Positions 47,280-58,322 of a stretch of DNA of 64,000 nucleotides are shown piece by piece. The DNA lies in contig JAPNXP010000002.1 of the NCBI GenBank assembly GCA_028753945.1, positions 9,796,001-9,860,000 on the forward strand. The letters run 5' to 3'. This DNA comes from Hexactinellida sp. DTS-2022 (taxonomy: Eukaryota > Porifera > Hexactinellida). The notes below the pieces were generated by a model. It had not been told where the DNA came from. It saw only the letters and a program-made list of their open reading frames with translations, and did not search any database. Both the position numbers and the translations under genes were made by a program. Numbering within the stretch: position 1 is the stretch's first letter; each line of letters starts with the position of its first letter.

Positions 47280-48473
47280 TTCAAATTGTTTATTTATTGC
47301 GTCAGAAATTATGTTGTTAGAAATATTTTATATAGTGTTATTTGAATTGTCATTTAGTTTTATTAGTATGAATTGACGTGTCTCATTAAATCTCATACAC
47401 GTTTGTATAATAATCTTTCATACAGTTTAGTTCTGGTATCAGTTTGTTAGTTCCACTTCCTAAATAAAGTAATTAGTTTAACCAGTAACTAAGACAATAT
47501 AAACATTGGAAGCTTAGATTTGTCACAGCTGTTAACCATACTTGTCAATTAACAAGATTTCATTTTTCTCCATTCTAAAGATATCAAATTGGAATCTGCC
47601 CTGCTTTACTCCATAATACACAATTTTGCTATTTTTAGTTCGTCACTTTATTCTCGTTGAAGTTAATTAGCGAGATTAGTTGTTTATTCTTAGTAAGGAT
47701 TGTTATGTTAGGAGAGTTTGGTTTTAATATTCCATGTGAGAGACAATTTGTTATCAGTTTAGTTCTGGAATCCGTTTGCTAGTTCCACTTGCTAAATAAA
47801 GTAATTAGTTTAACCAGTAACTAACACAATTTAAACATTCGAAGCTTAGATTTTTCACAGCTGTTAAGAGTGTCGTGTGTTACTGCTAGAGCCAGAGAGA
47901 GAAAGAGGAGAGAGGAAAGAAAGCAAATAATTGTGTATTATTACTGTATATTAATATTAGAAATTCTACTGTTTGTGTTTATTATTACTATTAAATTATG
48001 AAAATACAATCACCCTTATCATTACAGTTAATACTAATCACGGGTTAGCATGGGTTGAGTTATGTTTACGACAAAGAGACGCATAAAGAACGTAGTAGTT
48101 CAATATAGAAAACATTAAAGAATTAACATTTCCCATCTTCATGTGCATCCCTGGTACATCTATTGTCAGGCCATATATAGAGTATGCTAATATCATGAGA
48201 TGGGACCACGACCTAGTATGAAGACTAATCGTACAATGAACTTATTGAAAAAACTACCAAAAATTAAAATTTTGAAAAAAGACACTACGCCAAAAGTGAT
48301 AAAAGGAGAAAATATCATTTTTTAAACCGGACTTTCATTGTAAAAAACATCGATAATTACAAGCACTAGTGTTTGTGTAGTATATAGAATTTCAAATGTT
48401 TTTATGTTTTTTTGAAGAATTAATTTTGTATATGGAAAAATATGACTATTTTCGTGTACAGGTATCCCTCTTT
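47280..48473. other. AT-rich DNA with a spaced direct repeat
   Basis: About 110 bp starting TTTAGTTCTGG is repeated at 47424-47534 and 47757-47867 with about 90% identity, 333 bp apart, just after the PLE. A GA-rich tract lies at 47890-47925. No gene. Confidence 0.6.
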
Positions 48474-51285
48474 TTACGCGGTAGATGCCTTCCTTGAAAA
48501 GCCCGGGTAAACCAAATCGCGTAAAAAAAACGGTTCATTCTCATAGTTACACATATTAAACCAATAGATGCGTTTGCAAATATTATCAACATCGAATAAA
48601 ATTTTAAATACCAAGTGTTTAACAGCAGTAACTGTGGTACAAAGCTCTAAATTAATGTGCGCATTGTACTTCAACAGCAAATAGGGATTGTGTGCGACTA
48701 CCCACCGATTGTCAAGAAGTGCTTTCCTTACTCGCACGCTACGGCCATCATCCCTGCGGCGGTAATTAGGGTACCCATTATTAGCAGTGCTGGTCACGGA
48801 AGAAAATTCTTTCGGGAATCTCTTAGAACAGTTACCATCACGCATGCAAGCGGCGCTTTTGTTAGACAAACCACATGGACCATGCATCATACAGTGCTTC
48901 ACAATGTTATATAGCCTCGGTTTAAGAACTGGGTCCGGGATCTCAGCACACACTATCTTATCATACGCAGAAGGGTCTCGCGGCTTATCCTCATCAGTAA
49001 GTATAATTAGAATATGAGCATGGGGTAGGCCCCGCTTTTGGAACTCTATGGTATACACATAAGCAGGAGGCTTACCGAAAATGTGCTTTATGGTAATATC
49101 CCTCAGTAATTCACGCAGTTTAAGGCGAAAGACTCGAACTATTAAATCAGGGCGATCGCTCGCTTTCTGATTTAATAGCAGTGCGGACGTAATCTCCTCC
49201 CATTGTGGATTACAGGTAAATGTAATGAATAAGTCTGGCTTACCATATTTCCTGACTATAGCCATAGAGTCCTGATACAGTTCAAACATTTGTCTGGGAC
49301 TACCTGTGTAAGAGGAGGGGAGAATAATACTGCGTCCCAGCTAACCGGCGTCCGTGTCGCCTGAGGACAGAGCGTCAGCCAGACCGCTGTAGAGATCACT
49401 CCTAATCTGCCTCTGGTTGAACTTTATGTAGTTCAGTCTCTGCTGCTCTATCTTAGCGTACATATCCACCAGGTACTGATGGAACAGTCTCCCGAACACG
49501 TGCAGGTAGCTCAGGCTGCTCCGGACCATCAGTCTGTAGGAGTAGTACTCCATCGGAGTGACGCAGCCCTTTCCTCTGCTGTGAGGGAATTTAAGCCGCC
49601 TGCCATCCTCACCTAAGAGAAGCAGTATAAACAGTGCACACTAATACATATGTAAATCAATCAGCAGTACTTACCTCGAGGGAATAGGAGCACATAGTGC
49701 AGGGGATCGTAGGCGCGGTGGATCTCGGTGATGCGCTGCAAGTCCCCACTCCGCGCGTGCAGGACAATGTCTCTGCTGGCTTCCAGCTCGTTATATCCGT
49801 CTCCAGGCATGATAACGGCGATCTCAGATGCAGTGGGGGCGTTGTACCGACGGGGATCAGAGGCCACGTCAGATCTAATCGTCATCCTCACGTTTGCACC
49901 TCCATGTTCTCGCATAACGTCTATTCCGTGTCTGAAGAATGAGACATACGGATTGACCTCATGCAGTATAGCCTGTAGACACGGGAGCTCGGGTAGGGAC
50001 GCCCCACCCAGACCCTGCTGGCGATACTCCGCTTCAGCCTCAGGGGTACCGTCATGGATGTATATCTGAGCAAATGCCGGGGCCTGTCCCTCTCTCGGCA
50101 TGAGCTGTCCAATGTAGTGGTGTACAGTCCCGTGAATACGGAATGTGTACACTCCTCTCTTAGCATTGGCGAGCTGCTTATCCAGGTTAACTCCGAGCGA
50201 TGCGAAGGCAAGAGCAGAGTTGTACGCTCGGATGTTATCTCTGAAAGCTCTCCCTCTGGTGTCACCCGCTGTCAGCAAGTGAGCAAGCAGGTCAGGCGGC
50301 GTGCTAAAGAGGGAAGAACAACCTTGGCCTGTCCACAACAGAGTGGAAACTTGGGTAATAATTTGGTGCTAGTGGATAATTTCTCACTTTCCCAGAATTT
50401 CGCTTCAGAAAAAGTGCAGGAAAAAGTCATACTGCCAACTGAAAAATCGGCGCTAAAGTTATCAGTAACCTCACAGGCAGATTGTGACCTATCTAAGTTC
50501 AAGGCCGACTTAGAAATGAGGGAATTAGCATACAACTCAACCCTTTCCTGCATACGCTCAGCATGCTGCTCTGCTGTCTCTCCTGGTCTCAGCACGGTAG
50601 CATATTCCCTCTGATTATCGAGGCGCGCAGCAGTTTCCTCTTCAGTCTGAGCCTTTAAATAGGTCGACTGGTATTCCCTCTGATTATCGAGGCGCGCAGC
50701 AGTTTGCTCGTCAGTCTGAGACTCTAAATAGGCCGACTGGTACTCCCTCTGATTATCGAGGCGCGCAGCTGTTTGCTCGTCAGTCTGAGACTCTAAATAG
50801 GCCGACTGGTGTTCCCTCTGATTATCGAGGCGCGCAGCAGTTTCCTCTTCAGTCTGAGCCTCTAAATAGGTCGACTGGTATTCCCTCTGATTATCGAGGC
50901 GCGCAGCAGTTTGCTCGTCAGTCTGAGACTCTAAATAGGCCGACTGGTGTTCCCTCTTCTTATCGAGGCGCGCAGCAGTTTGCTCGTCAGTCTGAGACTC
51001 TAATTAGGCCGACTGGTGTTCCCTCTTCTTATCGAGGCGAGCAACATTTTCCCCGTCAGTCTGAGCCTCTAAATAGGCCGACTGGTGTTCCCTCTTCGTT
51101 AGTAGGCGAGCAGTACGGTCACTCTCCGACTCTCCATCTCGTTTAGCAGACTGAAGCTGTCTTTGCGTGTCGAGACGGAGTCGGGTCTGCTCTGGAGTCT
51201 CGTTAGCTCGCTCCCAGCGCTTCCGTTCAGCTTCAGTTTTGAACTTCTTCCCCCCCTGAATCCCTGTCTTCCGTTTAGGAGGCAT
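48474..51285 (-). pseudogene. Helitron Rep protein, N-terminal half (decayed, helicase missing)
   Basis: ATG at 51285 (MPPKRKTGIQGGKKFKTEAE), then about eight 23-residue charged repeats (QSAYLESQTDEQTAARLD type), as in Helitron N-termini. The conserved Helitron-like N domain follows: PLCCGQAKVVLPSL, NIRAYNSALAFASLG and LLFPRG. An intron runs about 49676-49619 (GTAAGT/TTAG), then MEYYSYRLMVR, SSYTGSPRQMFELYQDSMAI, FITFTCNPQW and the HUH motif KRGLPHAHIL. Breaks: TAA at 51002-51004, a frameshift near 50300 and TAG at 49341-49343. The region where the paired catalytic tyrosines should lie reads KHLVFKILFD, without them. No helicase follows; the element stops near 48540 beside a TACAGGTATCCCTC MITE-like end. 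Its start lies 10 bp from the MULE insertion. Confidence 0.75.
50600..51090 (-). repeat. 69-bp tandem coding repeat of the Helitron
   Basis: Seven to eight copies of a 69-bp unit (TTATCGAGGCGCGCAGCAG on the plus strand) keep the reading frame and encode one 23-residue repeat each. Copies 1-5 from the low end are nearly identical; those closest to the ATG are diverged. Confidence 0.85.
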
Positions 51286-51506
51286 AATAATAATTAAATC
51301 TAACGGCTTACTTATATATCGGCCGCCGATAATATCGGCTAGCCGATATATAAGCAAATCTCGCCGATATTTAAGTATTTACCATATCAAATATTCCTTT
51401 GTATGCATACAATCAACTATATATTTGTTTTCTAAACTTCTTCTGACATATCTTCTCCTATTTATATTTTACGAAATCCTAACTTTGTCTTATCTTATTT
51501 GGTGGG

Positions 51507-54500
51507 ATGGCAGACGAAAACTATCAAAATAGTCAAGTAGATTACTTAGGGGCAATCAGTTCGCATGGTTATTGCCTCAACTATTTATCAGAAACAGATA
51601 TTACAAGAAATTTACAAGATACAACATTATATGATAATCTTCATCTTGAATCATCTAGTTTATATGACAGTTTGGAAAATCAGATCGGCCAATCAAAATT
51701 ACCACCGACATTCGATGCAGATATTATCCCTGATGATGAATACTTAGCATCTAGCCAGTTACTAGTCTCCTCGCCTATCAGTTCTCCCACTAACAGTGAA
51801 ACTTTTCAATACCCCTGTCCCATTGCAACATTTAAATGTACTCGTCGAAGTATTGCTGAAGTGAGAGTTTGTAGAATAATAAATCTTCCAATGGATATAC
51901 CATCTGGCCCTTGGGAGACTCCCAACAAAGCGAAGTTGGAACTTAACAATTGGGCCTTAAATTTACATACAGGTGGAGGGCGGTTTACTCTAATTTGGTC
52001 ATCGAGCTATCAAACGACTTCGAAAAAAGGAAGGCAGAAATCACTGAGTTGCTATAGAGCCAGAAAATCAAAGATCATTGGAGAAACGCGCAGGACAATT
52101 TCACAGAAATGCAATTGTCCGTACAGCGTTCGAATTGAAGAGTGCATGGAAGGTTGGGTAATCAATTCAGGTTGCTTTCAGCACAATCATGATTTAGTGG
52201 AGAGCGAAGGTGCTAGTCTTGCTCAAGCTGCTCTAAGGCAAATTCCAGAAGAATATATTTCCCTTGGACTCGAATTACAACTTGCCGGGCTATCTTCTTC
52301 AAAGATTAACCAAGTGTTTATCAGCAAAGCTCACAAGCAAAATCAAAAAATTACTTGGACTTATCAAGATATCTTTAATAAATTCCAACCCAGTCCCGAA
52401 GAGAGGGGGTTTGATGCTACAAACTTTGTTGATTATTTACAAAAGCGTTACATGACGAATAATTTATATTTTTGTGTACATACGGATGAAGACGGATCCT
52501 TAAATATGGTTTTATGGATTTTAACTAATAGTCTTGAGTGCTGGGCACAGCTTGAGGGGAAAAATCCATTAATGTTCGATACTAGTCATGCGACAAATAA
52601 ATACGCTTTGAAATTCGCAGCTTTTACTACAGTGAACAAACACGGAAGATCTCAAATTCTAGCATGTTCTCTTATTGCACAGGAAACAATAGAATCTTTC
52701 GTTTGGATTTTTACACAATTTTTAGAGGCTTTTCGACAGTATCCAAGTGTTATAATAACTGATGGTGATCCTGCCATGGCTGCTGCTATAAATCAGGTAT
52801 ACCCTTGTGTTGTACATATGCTTTGTACGTTCCATTTGGGCCAAAACATTATATCACATATAAAACCTCTATTTGTCGGTCGGGAGGAAAATTCTCGTGC
52901 AAGTTGGAATACATTATTACATTGTTGGTGGACAATATGTAAAAAACAAGATTATGAATCCTGTAATCTATTTGATGAGGAGTGGGAACACATGCTTACA
53001 CTCGTGGAGGGAAGAAAAATATTAACCAATGCAAAGACCTTTAATTCTGCTCAGAAATTTCTAGATAATCTATATGCTAGGAGGCAACAATGGGCTGCTC
53101 GATGGACTTGGCAGCATTTAACCTTGGGGGCACATTCTACCCAACGCTCAGAGTCAGTACACTCATCTATTAAACAGTTCCTGAGTTCACATAGCCTTCT
53201 TACTCAACTAGCTACAAAAATTGATGAATACAGACAAACATCTTCTTGCCAAAATGAAGGGCGTGCAACCCGATTACTACTTAAACTAGGATATGACTCT
53301 ACTATAAGGCATCCTTTGGAGAAACAACTTAAAATCACTCCGTTTGCATTAGCTATTGTGAGAGCACAAATAGCACAGTGCTTGCTATATTGCATCGATG
53401 GAATCTCTAATGAATCTGTTTATGAAGTTAGACATATTTCTGAAGATAACTGTACAGGTAAATTATACTAAAGTATTACAGTCGAAATCGGGTTTTTTTG
53501 CCCCCCAAAATGCACGACAAAAGGAGGCAAAAAAACCCAATAAGCAAAAAAACCCGATGGAAAACACATTAAGATATCACATATTTGCACGACAAAAGGA
53601 GGCAAAAAAACTCAATAAGCAAAAAAACCCGTGGAAAAACCCCCCGATTTAGACTGTATATTATTTAATTAGAATTTGATAATAGTTTATTTGTAATTGT
53701 ATATGTCAATTAATGATTTTTATACCGTATCTCTAGAAATGAGTCGTGGTAGCATTGAATCTGAACATTTGATAGATTTTGACTTGGGATTGTCATCTAC
53801 AATTTCCGGACACCCAATTCGAAAAACAACTTTGACATCATGTTCCTGTTTATTCCCCTCTTGTTGGGGTTTACCGTGTCGTCATATGTTCTTGGTATAT
53901 CATCATAAGAAAATTACTCATGTGCCAGACAATGTTATATCAGAATTTTGGAAGGTGAGTATATAAAATATAATGAATATACCTCTTGTCAAAAATTACA
54001 AATGAGTCACACAAGACACAACTTATGCAAATTATTAATTTGAAATCAGCATAGGTCGTCTGAATACACACTAACATTCAACTAATGACATTACTTAATC
54101 AATAATTAGAAGACTGATACTATATTCGGTCGAGCCGACTACGTATTATTCTGCGAATATGGCATATGTGATATTAATTGCACTATGCACACCAAATACA
54201 CATAGCAGTATTCGTCTTCGATTATTCTACCAAATATCATTATTGGGTGCTCTGTACATTTCCCAGTATATTATACAGCCATTTGTAAATACAGTCAACT
54301 CCCGTTATAAAGAAGTGCTCGGGACCGTAGTTTCATTTTGTTATAAGCAGGTACTTCGTTATATCCGGCTTGCTTATAATGGGAGTTGACTGTACGCTCT
54401 AATCCTGGTCTGATCCGATTTTCATACGCCTAAATCACAAATTAATGTTACAGTATAGGAGAGGATTCCAAATTTTCGCGCTCCTAAAAGCAAATTTTCC

Positions 54501-55196
54501 AAAAATCATGCTCCGAAAGGAGCTTCTCGCGCTCCTGGATAATTCCTTGATGCTTCCTAAGGGCCAGCAGCATCCAGTAATGTTGGTTAGTTTACTGAAC
54601 ATTTTTTATTAAATAGATTGTGCAAATTTAGGAATCTCTATTCGAAATTCTTTTACTACCTGATAAATGTTATTTTAATCGTTAGTTCAAATTCTATGTA
54701 GAGGTAAAATGCATAACTTCATTAATTTGGTGAATATTTCGATCCCCAAGATAATTTCTGGATCTCGCCTATGTTCCCATCTACCCATCTCTACGATAAT
54801 TATGTTGTTTTCTATGTATTTTGATAGGTAAGAACTGATGTAGAAGTCACTAATATCATGCACAATTATTTGATCAATAACGACATTCAGAGGGAAACAA
54901 ATAATACCGCTAACATGACTCTATCTAAGGATGAAAGATACGCTATCTTAACAGGAGAGTTCAGGAATGTTGCACATATTGCCTCCCTGAATGAAATTTC
55001 ATTTGAATCACTAAGGGTAAAAATTTGTAATATTTCAAAAGAGCTAATGGCTCCAAAAGAACAACCTGAAAAGAATGAGATTCAAATGGTGATACAAAAT
55101 CCTAAAAGAGCAAGGTGTAAAGGGCGACCATCAATTAAACGAAAACGAAGTCTTCATGAAGGCATAAAGAAAAACAAAAACAAACAAATAGAGTGA
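51507..55196 (+). CDS. MULE transposase, 3 exons, 845 aa
   Basis: Exons 51507-53457, 53737-53954 and 54828-55196 with GT-AG introns; phases 1 and 0 join without a stop. Residues 182-228 form a FAR1/WRKY-GCM1-type zinc module (C182, C204, H226, H228) for DNA binding. The MULE DDE core has D358 (LMFDTSHATNKY), D419 (IITDGDPAM), the C440/H443 pair (LCTFHLGQN) and E549 (STQRSESVHSS). Exon 2 encodes a SWIM zinc finger (CSCLFPSCWGLPCRHMF). Exon 3 encodes SKDERYAIL and ends in a basic CKGRPSIKRKR tail, likely nuclear targeting or AT-hook-like. Domain order and length match full-length MULE transposases. The start at 51507 follows the left terminal repeat by about 130 bp. No inactivating change seen. 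Confidence 0.92.
53458..53736 (+). repeat. MULE intron 1 with duplicated CACGACAAAAGGAGGC unit
   Basis: The intron holds two copies (about 53514 and 53588) of a 74-bp unit including CACGACAAAAGGAGGCAAAA and AATAAGCAAAAAAACCCG. No coding role. Confidence 0.7.
54292..54392. mobile_element. pogo-like MITE in MULE intron 2
   Basis: 101 bp; ends CAGTCAACTCCCGTTATAA and inverted equivalent, flanked by TA on both sides. The rest of intron 2 (53955-54827) has no other clear feature. Confidence 0.85.
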
Positions 55197-55402
55197 TACA
55201 CGAGAGGATAATTTCTAGGACATTCGTAATAGTATTAATATTCTAACCGTTACTAAACATATATTTTATATACCGGCGACTACTTAAATATCGGCGAGAT
55301 TTGCTTATATATCGGCGACTACTTAAATATCGGCGAGATTTGCTTATATATCGGCTAGCCGATATTATCGGCGGCCGATATATAAGTAAGCCGTAAATCT
55401 AA

Positions 55403-56493
55403 TTCTCAATGTAAAGAGAAAAAAATGTCTGTTCTGAAAAAAAGTAAGTATTTATAGTCAGGCATACTAAAAGAAATACATACAATGATTCGTTAAATGA
55501 ATATATTTTCAATCAATCAGATTGCAGCCTCATAAATCTTTGTATTATGCACAATCTATTAAGTTAGCTAATCCATACAAACAAACGTGCAAACGCTCGA
55601 ATTTAATTGGCTAACATTTTTTGTCACCTTCAAATGTGAATATTTCTCTTCAAAAACCAATAGATCGTTGTCGCAGCACAGTGGCTTATGGCAGGGAATA
55701 GACCAATTATTGAGGTCTGTATTATTGTGTTTTTCAGCTTGCTTAATGTTATTTGATAGCCATAGTGTACTAAATTTCAAATTCCCAGCTTATCTAAAGC
55801 CTACAAGTATATAAAAATTGCCTTCAAACGTTGCAGTAATTTAGTTCCATTTGCGGTTTTGTTGGAATTTGAAATAAGGTATTCTACTTAGAGTCAATAT
55901 AATTATTTTACTATGGCAATTTTTTGTGTGTACTAAATTTTGATTAGTAATTTAAGTATTCTGAAACTGTATTTTTTAATTATAGTAGTGTAGCTTAAAT
56001 ATTTTTCCAAGAAAATATTATTTTTAATATCACCTGTAAAATTAAACAAATTGTAACAAATCTAGATATTTGAAGTGTGCGGAAACACCATTATGCAAAG
56101 AAATGCAAATTGAATATACATTCAGAAAATCAATTAATGTATGTAGAGATAGTATACAAAGTCACAACCTCCGGTTCGCTCCGGATATAAAAATATATAC
56201 TACATTCCAATGTGATCAATCGGTTACTATGCAAGATTCCAAGTCTCGTTTTGGTAACTGTGCAATTCAATATTCATTGTAACCACCAAGTTATTTGATA
56301 TTTCTGTACAATATGTAATATATATATTGTTTAAAGGCTTTATTTTATAATAATCACATCACTCAATTTTGCACTTGTATTTTTAAAATTTGGGATTGTG
56401 GTTTAGATGATATTTTTCGGGATTGATTGTTTAACTACTAATGTACACTGATCTCAGGTCCTAATCTGCTATTCCAATACGTAGTGATCTATG
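55403..56493. other. non-coding DNA upstream of the Helitron remnant
   Basis: Would have been contiguous with the Helitron 5' side before the MULE inserted. Small ORFs here show no family features. Confidence 0.4.
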
Positions 56494-56910
56494 AATAGCG
56501 GAACCTCGATTATCCGAAGTACGAACCCTTTGGACTTGCTACATCGAGTTCCAATAATAGAGGTTGCACTTAAATGAAAAGAAGCTCGAGAAAATATGAG
56601 AGTATCTAGAATTTAATAAACTAGGTTTGAACACTAATAGGGCAGTAAGTAGCTGTATCAGTGAAGAATATGTTTGCACCCGCTCCTTGGGCTGGATCCG
56701 CACTTGCAGCAAGCCCTGACTATATATTTCAGCAGGGACCGCAAGGTTGAAATACTGAGCAGGTGGGCTCCAAACTAGGTGAGCTAACCGGGGGCTCAGC
56801 CGCGATTACCGGGGCCTGAGCTTCGCTAGCCGGGGCTGGCCCATCTGTTCGCTTTATTCGTAGTTCGTAATAACCATGTTCGTACTAACGAGGTTCTACA
56901 GCTACTGTAT
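56494..56910. mobile_element. pogo-like element, GGAACCTCGATTATCCGAA end
   Basis: The left sequence is matched by inverted CGTACTAACGAGGTTCTACAG near 56880-56901. A GC-rich centre (56690-56850) is unlike its surroundings. Edges are degenerate. Confidence 0.45.
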
Positions 56911-57439
56911 ATAGTATAGTGTGTGGTAGTTAGTAGCCTAGACAAGTCATTAGTTTAAAAAGCAAAAATACCAAAAGAAATTGTTCTAGACCGATTTTCC
57001 AAAATATTTTTGGATCTATGTACTACATATATAGAAGCAGTGTTTAATGCAATAAAATGTAAATAAGTGTATTTTAGTTTCTAAATATTTCTTTTAGTTT
57101 CTGATAATAATTAGCCTTAACCAGTAAAGAGAATTTCATGGATAAATAAACAATAGAAAGGCACGATGTGGGGGGCATTAATTAACATTATTATTATGCA
57201 TGATTACAGTTCAATTCCTTGGACACCCCTGAGCAATATTGTTATTCTCAACAAAAAGTACATTCTGCCATGACCTATCTTTCTACCTAATAGTTGTCCA
57301 CCTAAGTTAATATTTAGGGCAAATCCTCAATGGTAATTTCCCTGAAGCCCACCATACACGATTGACACTTCGTTGTGTGCAACAAGGTAACATACGCGGT
57401 GCATAAAAATCGAACACTGCTCTATTTTCCATGGTAGTC
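56911..57439. other. AT-rich non-coding DNA
   Basis: Nothing recognisable; short minus ORF 57307-57552 overlaps the next element's end. Confidence 0.4.
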
Positions 57440-58322
57440 TTAAGGTTCAGGTCTACTCTACAAAATACCAAAATTTCGATAAAATCCCAAACATTGAAAA
57501 TCTCGTTTTTATTGCATTTTCGGATTGTGTGGACACCCATGTGGACTCTCACAAAATTTCAAAGAAAAATTCCAATTATTTCTCCAGTTTGACTCACTTC
57601 GAGTTTTGAAAAAAATATCGGGGTTCTGGTGTTGGTTGCCGGTTGCAGTATACCATAGAAACTTGATAATTTCGGGACATAGCCACATATAGGTTTTATC
57701 TTATATTAGGATAGAACAGCATATATCGCATTATAATTTCAAATCATATGGAAAAATATTGAATACTTTCAATGATACATACTTTTTAGTGTCCTCCACC
57801 TAAGCCACTGCCATAGGGGACACTTTTTTCAAACCCCGCTATCTCCAAACACAATTATTGGCATTGCCGAAGTCATATTATGACTCATATACCACCTAGA
57901 AACAAAATCTCAACGGTTTTGGACAGCTCTCAATTAGTTCTATCATATGAGTGCAGCGATTTCATTTGTAACTTCTCTTTTTCTTTTTATTTAATTTATT
58001 GATGATGAAAAAAGTGATGTCCACATTTATTGATGAAAAATTTGACTAATAAGTGATTAAAAGAATTCTTGCACTCATATGATAGTTTAGAAGTTTCTCC
58101 ATGCAATGCAACAACAATCTACTCTTAATCATTAACAGGAAAAAACTTATCCGTTCCGCAAAATACGATTTTATAGAAGAAAAAAAATTTCACTGAGTTA
58201 CCTAGATCGAATATTATTGCACTTTTGCCATTTAGAAGGTGAAGTAAATCCGCTGTAAAAAATTTAATTAATTCGGGTGAATATATTTTGTAGAAGTGCT
58301 CTAGAGTATACCTGAACCTTAA
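57440..58322. mobile_element. TTAA element, GGTTCAGGT family, diverged copy
   Basis: TTAA at 57440-57443 and 58319-58322; ends GGTTCAGGTCTACTCTACAA and the complement of GGTTCAGGTATACTCTAGAG. The interior differs from the 20413 and 43678 copies. Its right TTAA is directly followed by the satellite array. Confidence 0.8.

Larger units (their letters stand above)
35189..47280 (+). mobile_element. Penelope-like element copy B, nested and partly duplicated
   Basis: GC-rich tract homologous to copy A in three blocks: N-terminal (36663-36904, and 38900-39240 with its duplicate at 43040-43365), then 44882-46540. It is interrupted by two hAT insertions and lengthened by a 4.1-kb tandem duplication. 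The exact ends are not defined; the hairpin array and TATA box upstream may belong to it, as may the direct repeats at 47424 and 47757. Confidence 0.65.
51304..55393 (+). mobile_element. complete MULE (Mutator-like DNA transposon)
   Basis: Inverted ends CGGCTTACTTATATATCGGC and complement, about 75 bp long, with a perfect 9-bp target duplication TAAATCTAA (51295-51303 and 55394-55402). Nine-bp duplications are the MULE hallmark. The right end has an extra copy of a 48-bp CGACTACTTAAATATCGG unit. Carries one intact gene. It landed 10 bp upstream of the Helitron ATG. Confidence 0.92.

Noticed and set aside
55568..55814. Small ORFs on both strands upstream of the Helitron
   Set aside because: No motif, overlapping frames and AT-rich composition.
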